DNA from: an uncultured Prevotellaceae bacterium
GTDB lineage: Bacteria > Bacteroidota > Bacteroidia > Bacteroidales > Bacteroidaceae
Length of the DNA: 32,321 nucleotides
NCBI GenBank assembly: GCA_900318585.1
Contig: ONKY01000064.1
Span: 1 to 32,321 of the forward strand
Reading direction: 5' to 3'
Made by a program: the position numbers and the translations under genes. The notes under the pieces were generated by a model. That model saw nothing but the letters and a program-made list of their open reading frames with translations. It ran no database searches and was not told the DNA's origin. Positions 7,769-21,298 of this stretch are shown here, in pieces (the stretch's first letter is position 1; each line of letters opens with the position of its first letter).

Positions 7769-9962
7769 GAACCTGCTCATATTGGCACTATTCTCATTAT
7801 CACTCCCTATGGCAGCCCAAGACAAACTCTTTACGCTTGAGGACCTGAACTTCGGAGGGACGAACTACAGGAACCTGCAGCCTCAGAATCTGTGGCTCAC
7901 CTGGTGGGGCGACCAGCTGATCCAGACCGACGTGGAGGAATGCTATACCATAGACACCAAGACAGGTAAGAAGAAACTGCTTTTCACCCTCGACCAAATC
8001 AACCAATGGGCCGAGAGCGATGACAGCATACGGTTTGTGCGCCACCTGATGAACGCCACCTTCCCCTATCCCGACAAACCGCTCGTGGCTGTCGGCAACC
8101 GTAAGGCGTACATTCTGGTAGACTTCAAGGCGCACCGGCTGGTATGGCAGGACAGTATCTCTTCCCAGACGGCTAATGACTGGAATCCGCAATCGAGGGC
8201 TACGGCCTACGTCAAGGAGCTCGGTGAAGCCAAGGGCTGTCAGCTCTATGTGGCAGATGGCCAGGGCAGGGAGCGCCAGCTGACCACCGATGGCAGCCGC
8301 GAGATTGTCTATGGACGGTCTGTCCACCGCAACGAGTGGGGCATTGACAAGGGCACCTTTTGGAGCAAAGATGGTCAGCGCTTAGCTTTCTATCGCATGG
8401 ACCAGTCGATGGTGACCGATTATCCGCAGGTAGACATTTTCCCCCGTTCAGCCACCTACGAGCCCGACAAATACCCCATGGCCGGCATGACTTCCCATCA
8501 GGTCACCGTTGGCATCTACGACCTCCCCACAGGTAAGACCGTCTACCTGAACACCCCCGCAAGCCCCAGTTCCGTTGTCAGCGATTCTCCCGCCGATACC
8601 GTTCCGGTATATTTCACTAACATTGCTTGGAGCCCTGACGGCAAGACGGTCTACATGTTCGAGCTGAACCGCGACCAGAACGACTGCCGCCTCGTCAGCT
8701 ACAGTGCCGAGACAGGCCAACTCCTTAAGGAGCTGTATCGCGAGACCTCCGACAAATACGTGGAACCCCTTCACCCCATTGAGTTCCTGCCGTGGGACGC
8801 TACGAAGTTCATACTCCAGAGCCAGCGCGACGGCTATAACCACCTTTATTTATATAATACCGAGGGGAAACAGCTACGCCAGCTCACGAGCGGGCCTTGG
8901 GTGGTGACCAGCGTGCTGGGCTTCAACCGGAAGACCCAGTCCGTCATCATTGCCTCGAACGAGCTGAACCCCTTGCAGCGCAACCTCTTCGCCGTCAACA
9001 TCAAGACGGGCAAGCGCACGCTGCTCGACAATGGTAAGGGAGTCCACCGCGGCACGCTCTCTGAGTCAGGTGCTCTGCTTTACGACCGGTACACAGAGCC
9101 TGACGTACCCCTCAACTATGACCTTGTGAACACCGTCAACGGGAAGAGCTTGCGTCTGCTTACCTCTGAAGACCCGTGGAAGGACTACCGGCAGCCGCTG
9201 TTTGAGAACGGCACACTGAAGGCTGCCGACGGCACGACCGACCTCTACTGGCGCATGGTGAAGCCCCACGACTTCGACCCTACGAAGAAATACCCCACCG
9301 TGGTCTACGTCTACGGTGGTCCCCATGCCCATAACGTAGAAGCCTCCTGGCACTGGGGCAGCCGCTCCTGGGAGACCTATATGGCACAGAAGGGCTACAT
9401 CCTGTTCATCCTTGACAACCGGGGTTCTGAAAACCGTGGACTGGCATTTGAGCAGGCTACCTTCCGCCAGCTTGGCCAGATAGAGATGCAGGACCAGATG
9501 GAGGGCGTGAAGTACCTGAAGTCGCTGCCATACGTTGACACCGAGAGAATCGGTGTCCACGGGTGGTCGTTCGGTGGTTTTATGACCATCTCGCTGATGA
9601 CCAGCTATCCTGACGTGTTCAAGGTGGGTGTGGCCGGCGGTCCCGTCATCGACTGGAAATGGTACGAGGTGATGTACGGAGAGCGATACATGGACACGCC
9701 GCAGCAGAACCCCGAGGGCTACGAAAAGACCTCGCTCATCAACAAGGCCAAGAACCTGAAGGGACGTCTGCAGATCATTACCGGCTATAACGATAACACC
9801 GTCGTGCCCCAGCACTGCCTGTCGTTCCTCGATGCCTGCATCAAGGCGGGCACGCAGCCCGACTTCTTCGCCTATCCCGGCGAGGAACACAATATGCGCG
9901 GCCACGCCAGCGTCCACCTGCATGAGCGTATCACGCAGTATTTTGAGGACCATCTACGGTAA
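7755..9962 (+). CDS. S9 family dipeptidyl/tripeptidyl peptidase (DPPIV-like), secreted
   Basis: A 735-residue exopeptidase of family S9, subfamily B. A signal peptide (IKNLLILALFSLSLPMAAQ) is followed by an eight-bladed propeller of the DPPIV_N type and a C-terminal alpha/beta hydrolase domain. The triad is visible: Ser605 in 'GWSFGGF', Asp680 in 'GYNDNTVV' and His712 in 'GEEHNMRG'. The propeller loop that binds the substrate amino terminus reads 'HRNEWGI' with one Glu rather than the EE pair of classical DPPIV, which may fit a prolyl tripeptidyl-peptidase-like enzyme; this is inference. ATGs at 7755 and 7758 are both possible starts, inside the 3' end of the methyltransferase gene. It probably releases short Pro-containing peptides in the periplasm or at the surface. 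Confidence 0.9.
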   Translation: MMKIKNLLILALFSLSLPMAAQDKLFTLEDLNFGGTNYRNLQPQNLWLTWWGDQLIQTDVEECYTIDTKTGKKKLLFTLDQINQWAESDDSIRFVRHLMNATFPYPDKPLVAVGNRKAYILVDFKAHRLVWQDSISSQTANDWNPQSRATAYVKELGEAKGCQLYVADGQGRERQLTTDGSREIVYGRSVHRNEWGIDKGTFWSKDGQRLAFYRMDQSMVTDYPQVDIFPRSATYEPDKYPMAGMTSHQVTVGIYDLPTGKTVYLNTPASPSSVVSDSPADTVPVYFTNIAWSPDGKTVYMFELNRDQNDCRLVSYSAETGQLLKELYRETSDKYVEPLHPIEFLPWDATKFILQSQRDGYNHLYLYNTEGKQLRQLTSGPWVVTSVLGFNRKTQSVIIASNELNPLQRNLFAVNIKTGKRTLLDNGKGVHRGTLSESGALLYDRYTEPDVPLNYDLVNTVNGKSLRLLTSEDPWKDYRQPLFENGTLKAADGTTDLYWRMVKPHDFDPTKKYPTVVYVYGGPHAHNVEASWHWGSRSWETYMAQKGYILFILDNRGSENRGLAFEQATFRQLGQIEMQDQMEGVKYLKSLPYVDTERIGVHGWSFGGFMTISLMTSYPDVFKVGVAGGPVIDWKWYEVMYGERYMDTPQQNPEGYEKTSLINKAKNLKGRLQIITGYNDNTVVPQHCLSFLDACIKAGTQPDFFAYPGEEHNMRGHASVHLHERITQYFEDHLR

Positions 9963-10006
9963 ACAATTAACAACAACAGTAACCACTCATAATCCTACAC
10001 ACAACG

Positions 10007-10357
10007 ATGGCACTGAATCTGAACAAAAACCTCAAGCTCTACTACTCCATCAAGGAAGTGGCCAAGATGTTCGACCTGAACGAGAGCACACTGCGCTATT
10101 GGGAAACGGAGTTCCCCCTGCTGAAGCCCAAGACCAGCGGCCCGGCGAAGGTGCGCCAATATCAGGAAAAGGACATAGAACTCATTAAGCTCATTCACAA
10201 CCTTGTGAAGGTTCGCGGCTTCAAGCTGGCCGCCGCCAAGAAGATGATTAATGCCAACCGCGACGGCGCCGACCATACCGCCGAGGTGCTGACACGACTC
10301 ATCGGCGTACGCGACGACCTCCAGGCGCTGAAGAAACAGCTCGACTACCTGCAATAG
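10007..10357 (+). CDS. MerR family transcriptional regulator
   Basis: A 116-residue DNA-binding protein. The winged helix-turn-helix of MerR regulators is at about 11-85: 'YYSIKEVAKMFDLNESTLRYWE' includes the diagnostic 'STLRYWE', and 'VRQYQEKDIELIKLIHNLV' forms the next helices. A short coiled-coil dimerisation helix (VLTRLIGVRDDLQALKKQL) ends the protein, and there is no effector domain or Cys cluster, so no metal or drug ligand is predicted. It is 44 bp after the S9 peptidase and 65 bp before the GH2 gene; the latter gap contains a run of 12 T's. It may act on the neighbouring genes, but nothing in the sequence shows its targets. Confidence 0.9.
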   Translation: MALNLNKNLKLYYSIKEVAKMFDLNESTLRYWETEFPLLKPKTSGPAKVRQYQEKDIELIKLIHNLVKVRGFKLAAAKKMINANRDGADHTAEVLTRLIGVRDDLQALKKQLDYLQ

Positions 10358-10422
10358 CTGGCGCAACTTGAGCCGAGCTACAAGGGAAACTATCTTTTTT
10401 TTTTTCAACTATCAATCTGCCT

Positions 10423-13029
10423 ATGATGAAAATCCACCGACTCGCTCGACCTTGGTCGCTTTCTTGCGCTCCGTGGGTGCTCAGGCGCTTTGCGGAGGTC
10501 TCGCAAAGAACCATTTCGGCAGCCCTGCTGCTGATGCTATTGTCACATCTCCAAACGAAAGCAAACCAGGTTATTACCCTTTCCGACGGCTGGCGCTGCC
10601 AGTCATCGGCCGTTACCGACGGCACCTGGTACGAGGCCACCGTGCCCTCCACTGTCATGGGCGTGCTGACCACCCAGAAGGGAAAGAAAAACGAGTATCC
10701 CAACCTCTTGGAGGGAATGAACTATAAGGGCGTGGACAAATCACGCTTCCGCGTGCCTTGGATTTACGAGAAGGACTTCCGTCTTGACGGGCTGAGTCCA
10801 CAGGAGCATGTCACCCTACTCTTCGAGGGCGTCGGCTACAGTGCCAACATCCGCCTGAACGGTCAGTTAGTGGCCTCACGCGACAGCGTGCGCGGTCCCT
10901 TCCGCACTTACGAGCTGGACGTCACCCCCCTGGCCCGTGAGCACAACACCCTCTCCGTGGAGGTCTTTGCTGCGCAGCCGGGCGACCCCAACATTGGCTT
11001 TGTAGACTGGAATCCCTGGCCGGCTGACGAGAACATGGGCATCTGGCGCCCTGTCAGCGTAAAGCGCTCAGGTGCCGTCACTATCAGTCATCCTTTTGTC
11101 AAGACACGCTTGAACCTCAGCACGCTCGACGAGGCGTGGCTCACCGTGGAGGCCGACGTGCGTAACCTCAGCGGCCAGGCCTGCTCCGGCAGTCTGAGGG
11201 GCGAGATAGAGGGCAGCACCTTCTCCGTTCCCTACACCCTGAAACCATACGAGCAGAAAACCTTGCGCATCACTGCTGACGATGCGCCAGCCCTCTACGT
11301 CAGGCATCCACGCCTCTGGTGGTGCTACACGCTTGGCAAGCCTGAGCTGTATACACTCCGTCTGCACGCAGGCAGTGGCCAGCAGGTGTCCGACGAGACC
11401 ACTGTCCGTTTTGGCATCCGCGAGACCTCCAGCTTCATTACCAACGACGGCTACCGTGCCTTCACACTCAACGGAAAGCGCATTCAGATTCTGGGGGCAG
11501 GCTGGACGGACGACCTCTTCCTGCGCGACACTCCTGATCGCTATCGGCAGCAGTTGGAGCTGGTGCGCCAAATGAACCTCAACACCGTCCGCCTGGAAGG
11601 GTTCTGGGGCACGTCACAGGCTCTCTACGACCTGTGTGACGAGATGGGCATCCTGCTGCTGGCCGGCTGGAGCTGTCACTGGGAGTGGGAGGAATACTTA
11701 GGAAAACCTGTCGACCCGCACTTCGGCGGCATTACCTCGCCAGCTGACATCCGCCTTGTGTCCGACCAGTTTGCGGACCAGCTGCGCTACCTGCGCCATC
11801 ACCCCTCCATCATCGCCTGGTTCACTGGCAGCGACCGTCTGCCCCTGCCGGCCTTGGAGAGTGAATACATCCGTATCAAGAACACTGTCGACGACCGTCC
11901 GCAGATTATCTCTGCCAAGCAGATGGAGAGCGACCTTACCGGCACCTCCGGCACCAAGATGGAAGGTCCCTACGAGTACGTGGCACCCTCCTACTGGTAC
12001 CATAGGGAGGCACCCGGCGGTGCCTTTGGCTTCAACACGGAGACCTGCACCGGTGCCAACCTTCCCGTCCGGGAGTCCATCGAACAGATGATAGGCCCCC
12101 ACTGCTGGCCCATCGACTCCGTATGGGATTACCACTGCACCTCGTCGGCATCAGCCTTCAACAACCTGCAGGTGCTCAGCCAGACCATTGCCGGACGCTA
12201 CGGCGAGGCCACCAGCTTCGACGACTACCTGCGCAAGGCATCGATGGTGGGCTACGACGGCACGCGGGCTATGTTCGATGCCTTCCGCTACCGTTTCCCC
12301 ACGGCCACCGGCGTGGTGCAGTGGATGCTCGGGGGCGGCGCACGTCCGGGGCTCTACTGGCAGCTCTACGATTACTACCTGCGACCCACCGCCGCCTACT
12401 ACTCTGTCAGGAAAGCCTGTGAGCCCGTGCAGCTCATCTATGATTACCTCAACCGCGAGGTGCGCGCCGTGAACAGCCTTCTCCACTCCGTCACCGTCAC
12501 CGCACGGATGAAGGTCTACGGCGTCAGCGGCCAGCTCTTGGAACAGCAGGAGAAGCAGCTCACCATTCCCGCCAACGGCCATGCCGACGCCTTCACGCTG
12601 GCACCCCTCGCTGAAGCCAATGCCTATCTCTTTCTGTTTCAGGAACGGGCTGGGGGAGAGGCTTCTTCTCCTAACGTTTACACACTTTCCACCGACGAGG
12701 ACCGTTTCGACTGGGCGAAATCAGACTGGACGGGGACACCCATGCTCCACCATGCCAGCCACCACGCCATCGGTGCTGCCCGAGTGGACGGCTGCCGCAT
12801 CAGCGAAACCCACCGCACGGCCTACGGCAGGACGATCGTCACGCTGACCGTCAGCAACCCCACCGACCGAGTGGCCTATTTCCTCCGCCTGTCGTTGCGC
12901 ACGCCAAAGGGCAGGCTCATTGACGGCGTCACCTTTAGCGACAACTATATCAGCCTTGAGCCTCACACCTCCCGCACCGTTACCTGCGAGTTCTGCGGGC
13001 AGCAGAAATTTCGGGCGGTGATACAGTAG
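10423..13029 (+). CDS. GH2 family exo-beta-D-glucosaminidase-like glycoside hydrolase
   Basis: An 868-residue secreted glycosidase. N-terminal GH2 sugar-binding and immunoglobulin-like domains precede a TIM barrel at about 330-620. The usual GH2 'NE' acid/base is replaced by Asp471 in 'FTGSDRLP'; Glu540 in 'FGFNTETCTG' is the likely nucleophile. This Asp/Glu arrangement and the block 'WPIDSVWDYH...GVVQWMLGGG' are typical of the exo-beta-glucosaminidase (CsxA-like) branch of GH2, which removes GlcN from chitosan oligomers. The signal peptide is odd: between the start (MMKIHRL) and the hydrophobic core (ISAALLLMLLSHL) lie 23 residues encoded by a 69-bp repeat identical to one in the GH20 gene. 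ATG 10426 is an equal alternative start. It is followed 44 bp later by GH20, a likely functional partner. Confidence 0.87.
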   Translation: MMKIHRLARPWSLSCAPWVLRRFAEVSQRTISAALLLMLLSHLQTKANQVITLSDGWRCQSSAVTDGTWYEATVPSTVMGVLTTQKGKKNEYPNLLEGMNYKGVDKSRFRVPWIYEKDFRLDGLSPQEHVTLLFEGVGYSANIRLNGQLVASRDSVRGPFRTYELDVTPLAREHNTLSVEVFAAQPGDPNIGFVDWNPWPADENMGIWRPVSVKRSGAVTISHPFVKTRLNLSTLDEAWLTVEADVRNLSGQACSGSLRGEIEGSTFSVPYTLKPYEQKTLRITADDAPALYVRHPRLWWCYTLGKPELYTLRLHAGSGQQVSDETTVRFGIRETSSFITNDGYRAFTLNGKRIQILGAGWTDDLFLRDTPDRYRQQLELVRQMNLNTVRLEGFWGTSQALYDLCDEMGILLLAGWSCHWEWEEYLGKPVDPHFGGITSPADIRLVSDQFADQLRYLRHHPSIIAWFTGSDRLPLPALESEYIRIKNTVDDRPQIISAKQMESDLTGTSGTKMEGPYEYVAPSYWYHREAPGGAFGFNTETCTGANLPVRESIEQMIGPHCWPIDSVWDYHCTSSASAFNNLQVLSQTIAGRYGEATSFDDYLRKASMVGYDGTRAMFDAFRYRFPTATGVVQWMLGGGARPGLYWQLYDYYLRPTAAYYSVRKACEPVQLIYDYLNREVRAVNSLLHSVTVTARMKVYGVSGQLLEQQEKQLTIPANGHADAFTLAPLAEANAYLFLFQERAGGEASSPNVYTLSTDEDRFDWAKSDWTGTPMLHHASHHAIGAARVDGCRISETHRTAYGRTIVTLTVSNPTDRVAYFLRLSLRTPKGRLIDGVTFSDNYISLEPHTSRTVTCEFCGQQKFRAVIQ
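10443..10511 (+). repeat. 69-bp palindromic repeat, copy A (in frame in GH2 signal peptide)
   Basis: Identical over 69 bp to 13556-13624. It begins CGCTCGACC-TT-GGTCG (first hairpin) and continues with a larger imperfect hairpin: TTCTTGCG pairing with CGCAAAGAA, CTCCG with CGGAG, or alternatively CTTTGCG with CGCAAAG. It ends AAGAAC. In this frame it encodes 23 residues beginning ARPWSLSCAPWVL and ending EVSQRT. Confidence 0.93.
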
Positions 13030-13073
13030 TATAAGCAGCAGTATAAGTGGGGAGTAAAAAAGAGGGAGTAAAA

Positions 13074-14828
13074 ATGAAAGATATGAAACGCAGTATTTTC
13101 TTTATCCTTTATACATTATTATTTGGCCACGCAGTGGCGCAAGTGAATTACCAGGTAGTACCTCTGCCCAAGAGCATCCAGCTCACCAAGGAGCAGCCGT
13201 TCCAGCTCGACTCCACGTGTATCATTGTCTGTGCCGACGCTGACGCCCAGATGCAGCGCAACGCGCAGTTCCTCAAAGCCTACATCTATGAGACTACGGA
13301 CCTCAGCCTTGCCGTAGCCGACAAGGCACCCAAGAGGGGCAAGGTCATCCGCCTGCAGGTCACTCCCCCGTCAAAAGGACAGGAGTGGGCATCCAATGCC
13401 GAGGGTTACCGTATCACCATCAGCCCCAAACGTGGTGTTCTTATCGAGGGCGGCAGTCCCCGCGGCGTGTTCTATGGTGTGCAGACCCTCCGTAAGTCGC
13501 TCGCCACCCTTCCGCTCGGCGACGTCAGGAGACGCTTCGCTTGCGAAGAATGTTCCGCTCGACCTTGGTCGCTTTCTTGCGCTCCGTGGGTGCTCAGGCG
13601 CTTTGCGGAGGTCTCGCAAAGAACGTTTCCCTTCCCTGCCGCTGTCATCACTGACGAACCACGCTTCTCCTATCGTGCTATGCACCTCGACGTGTGCCGC
13701 CACTTCTTTTCTGTGGAGCAGGTGAAGGAATACATCGACATCCTCGCCCTTCACAACATGAATACCTTCCACTGGCACCTTACCGACGACCAGGGCTGGC
13801 GTATCGAAAGCAAGAAATACCCGCGTCTGCACCAGATAGGCTCGCAGCGCCGTCACACCGTCATTGGCCGCAATGCCGGACTCTTCGATGAGACACCCCA
13901 CGGTGGCTACTACACCCAGGAGCAGCTGCGCGAGGTGGTGCGCTATGCCGCCGAGCGCTGCATCACCGTCATCCCGGAGGTGGAGCTGCCCGGCCATGCC
14001 CTTGCCATCCTTGCTGCCTATCCTGAGCTGGGCTGTACGGGCGGTCCATACGAGGTGGAACCCACTTGGGGCGTTTTCAACGACATCCTCTGCGCCGGCA
14101 ACGACAAGGCTTTTGAGCTGCTTTGCGGCGTCATCGACGAGTTAGTAGAGATATTCCCCTCCAAGTACATCAATATCGGTGGCGACGAAGCCCCCAAGAA
14201 ACGGTGGGAACAGTGCCCCAAGTGTCAGCAGCGCATCCGTGAACAGGGCATTAAGGGCGACGGCAACCTCACTGCCGAGGCTAAGCTGCAAGGTTACTTC
14301 ACCAACCGCATGGAGAAACACATCAACTCTCTGGGACGCAGCATCATTGGATGGGATGAGATTATGGAAGGTGACATCTCGCAGAGCGCCACCGTGCTCT
14401 GCTGGCGCGGCATAGAGCATGGCATCCGTGCAGCCCAGGAGGGTCACGATGTCATTATGGCCCCTACCGCCTACTGTTACTTCGACTACTACCAGCTCTC
14501 CGAAGACAAACACTGGGAGAAACCCTTCCTCATTGGCGGCTATGTGCCCTTGGAAAAGATATATAGCTACGAGCCTATTCCCGATAGTCTCGACAAGGTC
14601 ACCCGTCGCCACATCATCGGCGTGCAGGCCAACATCTGGACGGAGTACATAGCCTGGCGCTCCCTGCTGCTCTACCAGATGCTCCCCCGTGCCGCCGCCC
14701 TTGCCGAGGTACAGTGGGTCGCTCCCGGGCGGAAGGATTTCCCAGCCTTCCGTCGCCGTCTCTCCTCCCTGCTTACCATCTATGACAGTCAGGGCTATAT
14801 CTATTGCGCTGACGACACCAAGGTTTGA
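13074..14828 (+). CDS. GH20 beta-N-acetylhexosaminidase
   Basis: A secreted exo-hexosaminidase of about 584 residues, predicted to release terminal GlcNAc or GalNAc by substrate-assisted catalysis. The signal peptide is MKRSIFFILYTLLFGHAVAQ, followed by the GH20b domain ('YQVVPLPKSIQL' to 'GVFYGVQTLRKSL') and the catalytic barrel from 'ITDEPRFSYRAMHLDVCRHF' onward. The catalytic pair is Asp371-Glu372 in 'NIGGDEAPKK'. Between the two domains is an extra stretch of about 36 residues, most of it encoded by repeat copy B, replacing the short linker normal in the family. I prefer the ATG at 13074, preceded by the purine-rich AGGGAG; ATG 13083 and GTG 13047 are alternatives. It lies 44 bp downstream of the GH2 glucosaminidase and is probably co-transcribed with it. 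Confidence 0.92.
   Translation: MKDMKRSIFFILYTLLFGHAVAQVNYQVVPLPKSIQLTKEQPFQLDSTCIIVCADADAQMQRNAQFLKAYIYETTDLSLAVADKAPKRGKVIRLQVTPPSKGQEWASNAEGYRITISPKRGVLIEGGSPRGVFYGVQTLRKSLATLPLGDVRRRFACEECSARPWSLSCAPWVLRRFAEVSQRTFPFPAAVITDEPRFSYRAMHLDVCRHFFSVEQVKEYIDILALHNMNTFHWHLTDDQGWRIESKKYPRLHQIGSQRRHTVIGRNAGLFDETPHGGYYTQEQLREVVRYAAERCITVIPEVELPGHALAILAAYPELGCTGGPYEVEPTWGVFNDILCAGNDKAFELLCGVIDELVEIFPSKYINIGGDEAPKKRWEQCPKCQQRIREQGIKGDGNLTAEAKLQGYFTNRMEKHINSLGRSIIGWDEIMEGDISQSATVLCWRGIEHGIRAAQEGHDVIMAPTAYCYFDYYQLSEDKHWEKPFLIGGYVPLEKIYSYEPIPDSLDKVTRRHIIGVQANIWTEYIAWRSLLLYQMLPRAAALAEVQWVAPGRKDFPAFRRRLSSLLTIYDSQGYIYCADDTKV
13532..13624 (+). repeat. Palindromic repeat, copy B (in frame in GH20 linker), with an extra leading hairpin
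   Basis: Bases 13556-13624 are identical to copy A and in the same reading frame. Just upstream (13532-13553) is a further hairpin, CTTCGC-TT-GCGAAG followed by AA, which resembles the second stem-loop of the same element family. The whole stretch is translated, giving VRRRFACEECS and then the 23 shared residues. Confidence 0.92.
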
Positions 14829-14859
14829 AGCCCTTTGATAAGGGGCTGGCCTAAGCCAG
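14829..14859. terminator. Probable bidirectional terminator between convergent genes
   Basis: Two stem-loops follow the GH20 stop: AGCCCTT-TGAT-AAGGGGCT (14829-14847, one bulge) and CTGGC-CTAA-GCCAG (14846-14859). The beta-galactosidase gene ends convergently at 14874. There is only a weak T run on the plus side, so strength is uncertain. Confidence 0.5.
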
Positions 14860-14873
14860 GGTTATGTCTATTC

Positions 14874-20328
<5,455 letters not shown>

Positions 20329-20411
20329 TTTTTTTACTCCCTATTATTCTCCCTATTTCTTCTCCCTTCTTAACTCCCACTTCCGCTCGAGCTTTCGAGA
20401 GAGTGTATATA
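20329..20411. other. Intergenic spacer with a CCGCTCGA hairpin and purine repeats
   Basis: This lies between the GH29 remnant and GH115. On the coding (minus) strand it carries several GGGAG/GGGAGAA repeats leading to the GH115 ATG. At 20383-20402 the plus strand reads CCGCTCGAGCTTTCGAGAGA, a hairpin (CTCGA-GCTT-TCGAG) starting with the same CCGCTCGA as the palindromic repeat family. No TAnnTTTG promoter is seen. Confidence 0.45.
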
Positions 20412-20573
20412 TTATTGTGTTACTACTTCAAAATCGCCGAAAGCCATGCGGCAGCCTTCAGCCAGACGCTCGGCATCGAGACGGAGGATCTTGGCCTTCA
20501 CGGGCTCGAACTTAATGGTTTGCCAGATGGGGTTGTTGACTATGTTAGAGAACTCTCCCGAGGCCACCTTCGT

Positions 20574-20617
20574 CCACCTCCCCCCTCTACAGGAGGGGTC
20601 GGGGGAGGCTTGGGTGG
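20574..20617. repeat. G/C-rich hairpin element, GH29 copy 1
   Basis: The plus strand reads CCTCCCCCCTCTACAGGAGG, continuing GGTCGGGGGAGGCTTGGG. CCCCTC pairs with GAGGGG around TACAG. On the GH29 coding strand it is translated as TQASPDPSCRGGRW. Confidence 0.85.
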
Positions 20618-20930
20618 AGGCCCAGAGCGTGTAATGCGTGACGGTACCCTCGCGGGTGGTTTGCGGCGGCAGGTAACGGAACGAGGTAACAGTCTGCTCC
20701 GTTTCCCAGTCAATCATCATCTGCATGGGGCTGCTGAAGAAGTAGTGGAGATTACTACTGAACTTTTCGCCGCTGTCTGGAATGTCGGCGGTCAGCTCTG
20801 GGGCAAGATAAACGGAGGTGCGTTTGATGATGGGGTGGCATTTGGCCTCAATAACAGTGAAGCGCAGGCGGGTGGCGGTGACGGTGGGGAAGCAGATGAT
20901 GCGGCGATGGCCGATGGTGGTCAGACCGTC

Positions 20931-20987
20931 GCCATTCGTTCCCGAAGTACCGTCGCCCGCTCGTTGCCTTGCTACGAGCTCATCCTT
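20931..20987 (-). repeat. Hairpin-bearing insert in GH29 (RAGDGTSGTNGDG segment)
   Basis: The coding strand has GCTCGTAGC-AAG-GCAACGAGC (20959-20979, one mismatch), followed by two direct copies of GGCGACGGT flanking a short GTAC-TTCG-GGAAC stem. The encoded 'ARQRAGDGTSGTNGDG' interrupts what looks like the normal family stretch leading to 'TTIGHRRI'. Confidence 0.55.
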
Positions 20988-21126
20988 CAGGGGAACCCAT
21001 TGACCGTTGACCTCGGCTTCCAGCGAGAACTTCTTCACGCGCTGGCCGTAACGGATGTCTTCCTCAACCACAAAGCGGTTGAAGGTTGTGGGCTTCTTAA
21101 AGTGTAGAATGATGGACTTACCATCA

Positions 21127-21189
21127 CCTCCCCAAGCCTCCCGGCCTCCCCCTCTACAGGAGGGGGTTGGGGGGAGGCTTGGGAGGGGG
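21127..21189. repeat. G/C-rich hairpin element, GH29 copy 2 (63 bp)
   Basis: An imperfect palindrome with CCTCCCCAAGCCTCC at one end, CCCCCTC-TACAG-GAGGGGG in the middle and GGAGGCTTGGGAGGGGG at the other end. It is 63 bp (21 codons) and translated in GH29 as PLPSLPPTPSCRGGGREAWG. Confidence 0.85.
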
Positions 21190-21258
21190 CTTTTAAACAC
21201 CTCATGAATCATCTTGTTGAAGGCGATGCCACGCAGAGAGTCTGTGGGATGGATGCGG

Positions 21259-21298
21259 CCTCCCCCCTCTACAGGAGGGGGTTGGGGGAGGCTTGGGG
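21259..21298. repeat. G/C-rich hairpin element, GH29 copy 3 at the frameshift
   Basis: It is nearly identical to copies 1 and 4, with CCTCCCCCCTC, TACAG, GAGGGGG and then TTGGGGGAGGCTTGGGG. The GH29 reading frame changes within this 40-bp stretch; 40 is not a multiple of three. Confidence 0.85.

Noticed and set aside
10394-10405. Run of T's before the GH2 gene as an intrinsic terminator for the MerR gene
   Set aside because: No G/C-rich stem precedes the T run, so I cannot support a terminator.
12640-12680. GGCTGGGGGAGAGGC in the GH2 gene as another G/C-rich element
   Set aside because: It has the flavour of the family but lacks the paired C run and the TACAG core, so the evidence is too weak.
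10443-13624. The 69-bp repeat as an insertion sequence or recombination att site
   Set aside because: It has no transposase, no terminal inverted repeats and no target duplication, and it is too short; a miniature palindromic element fits better.
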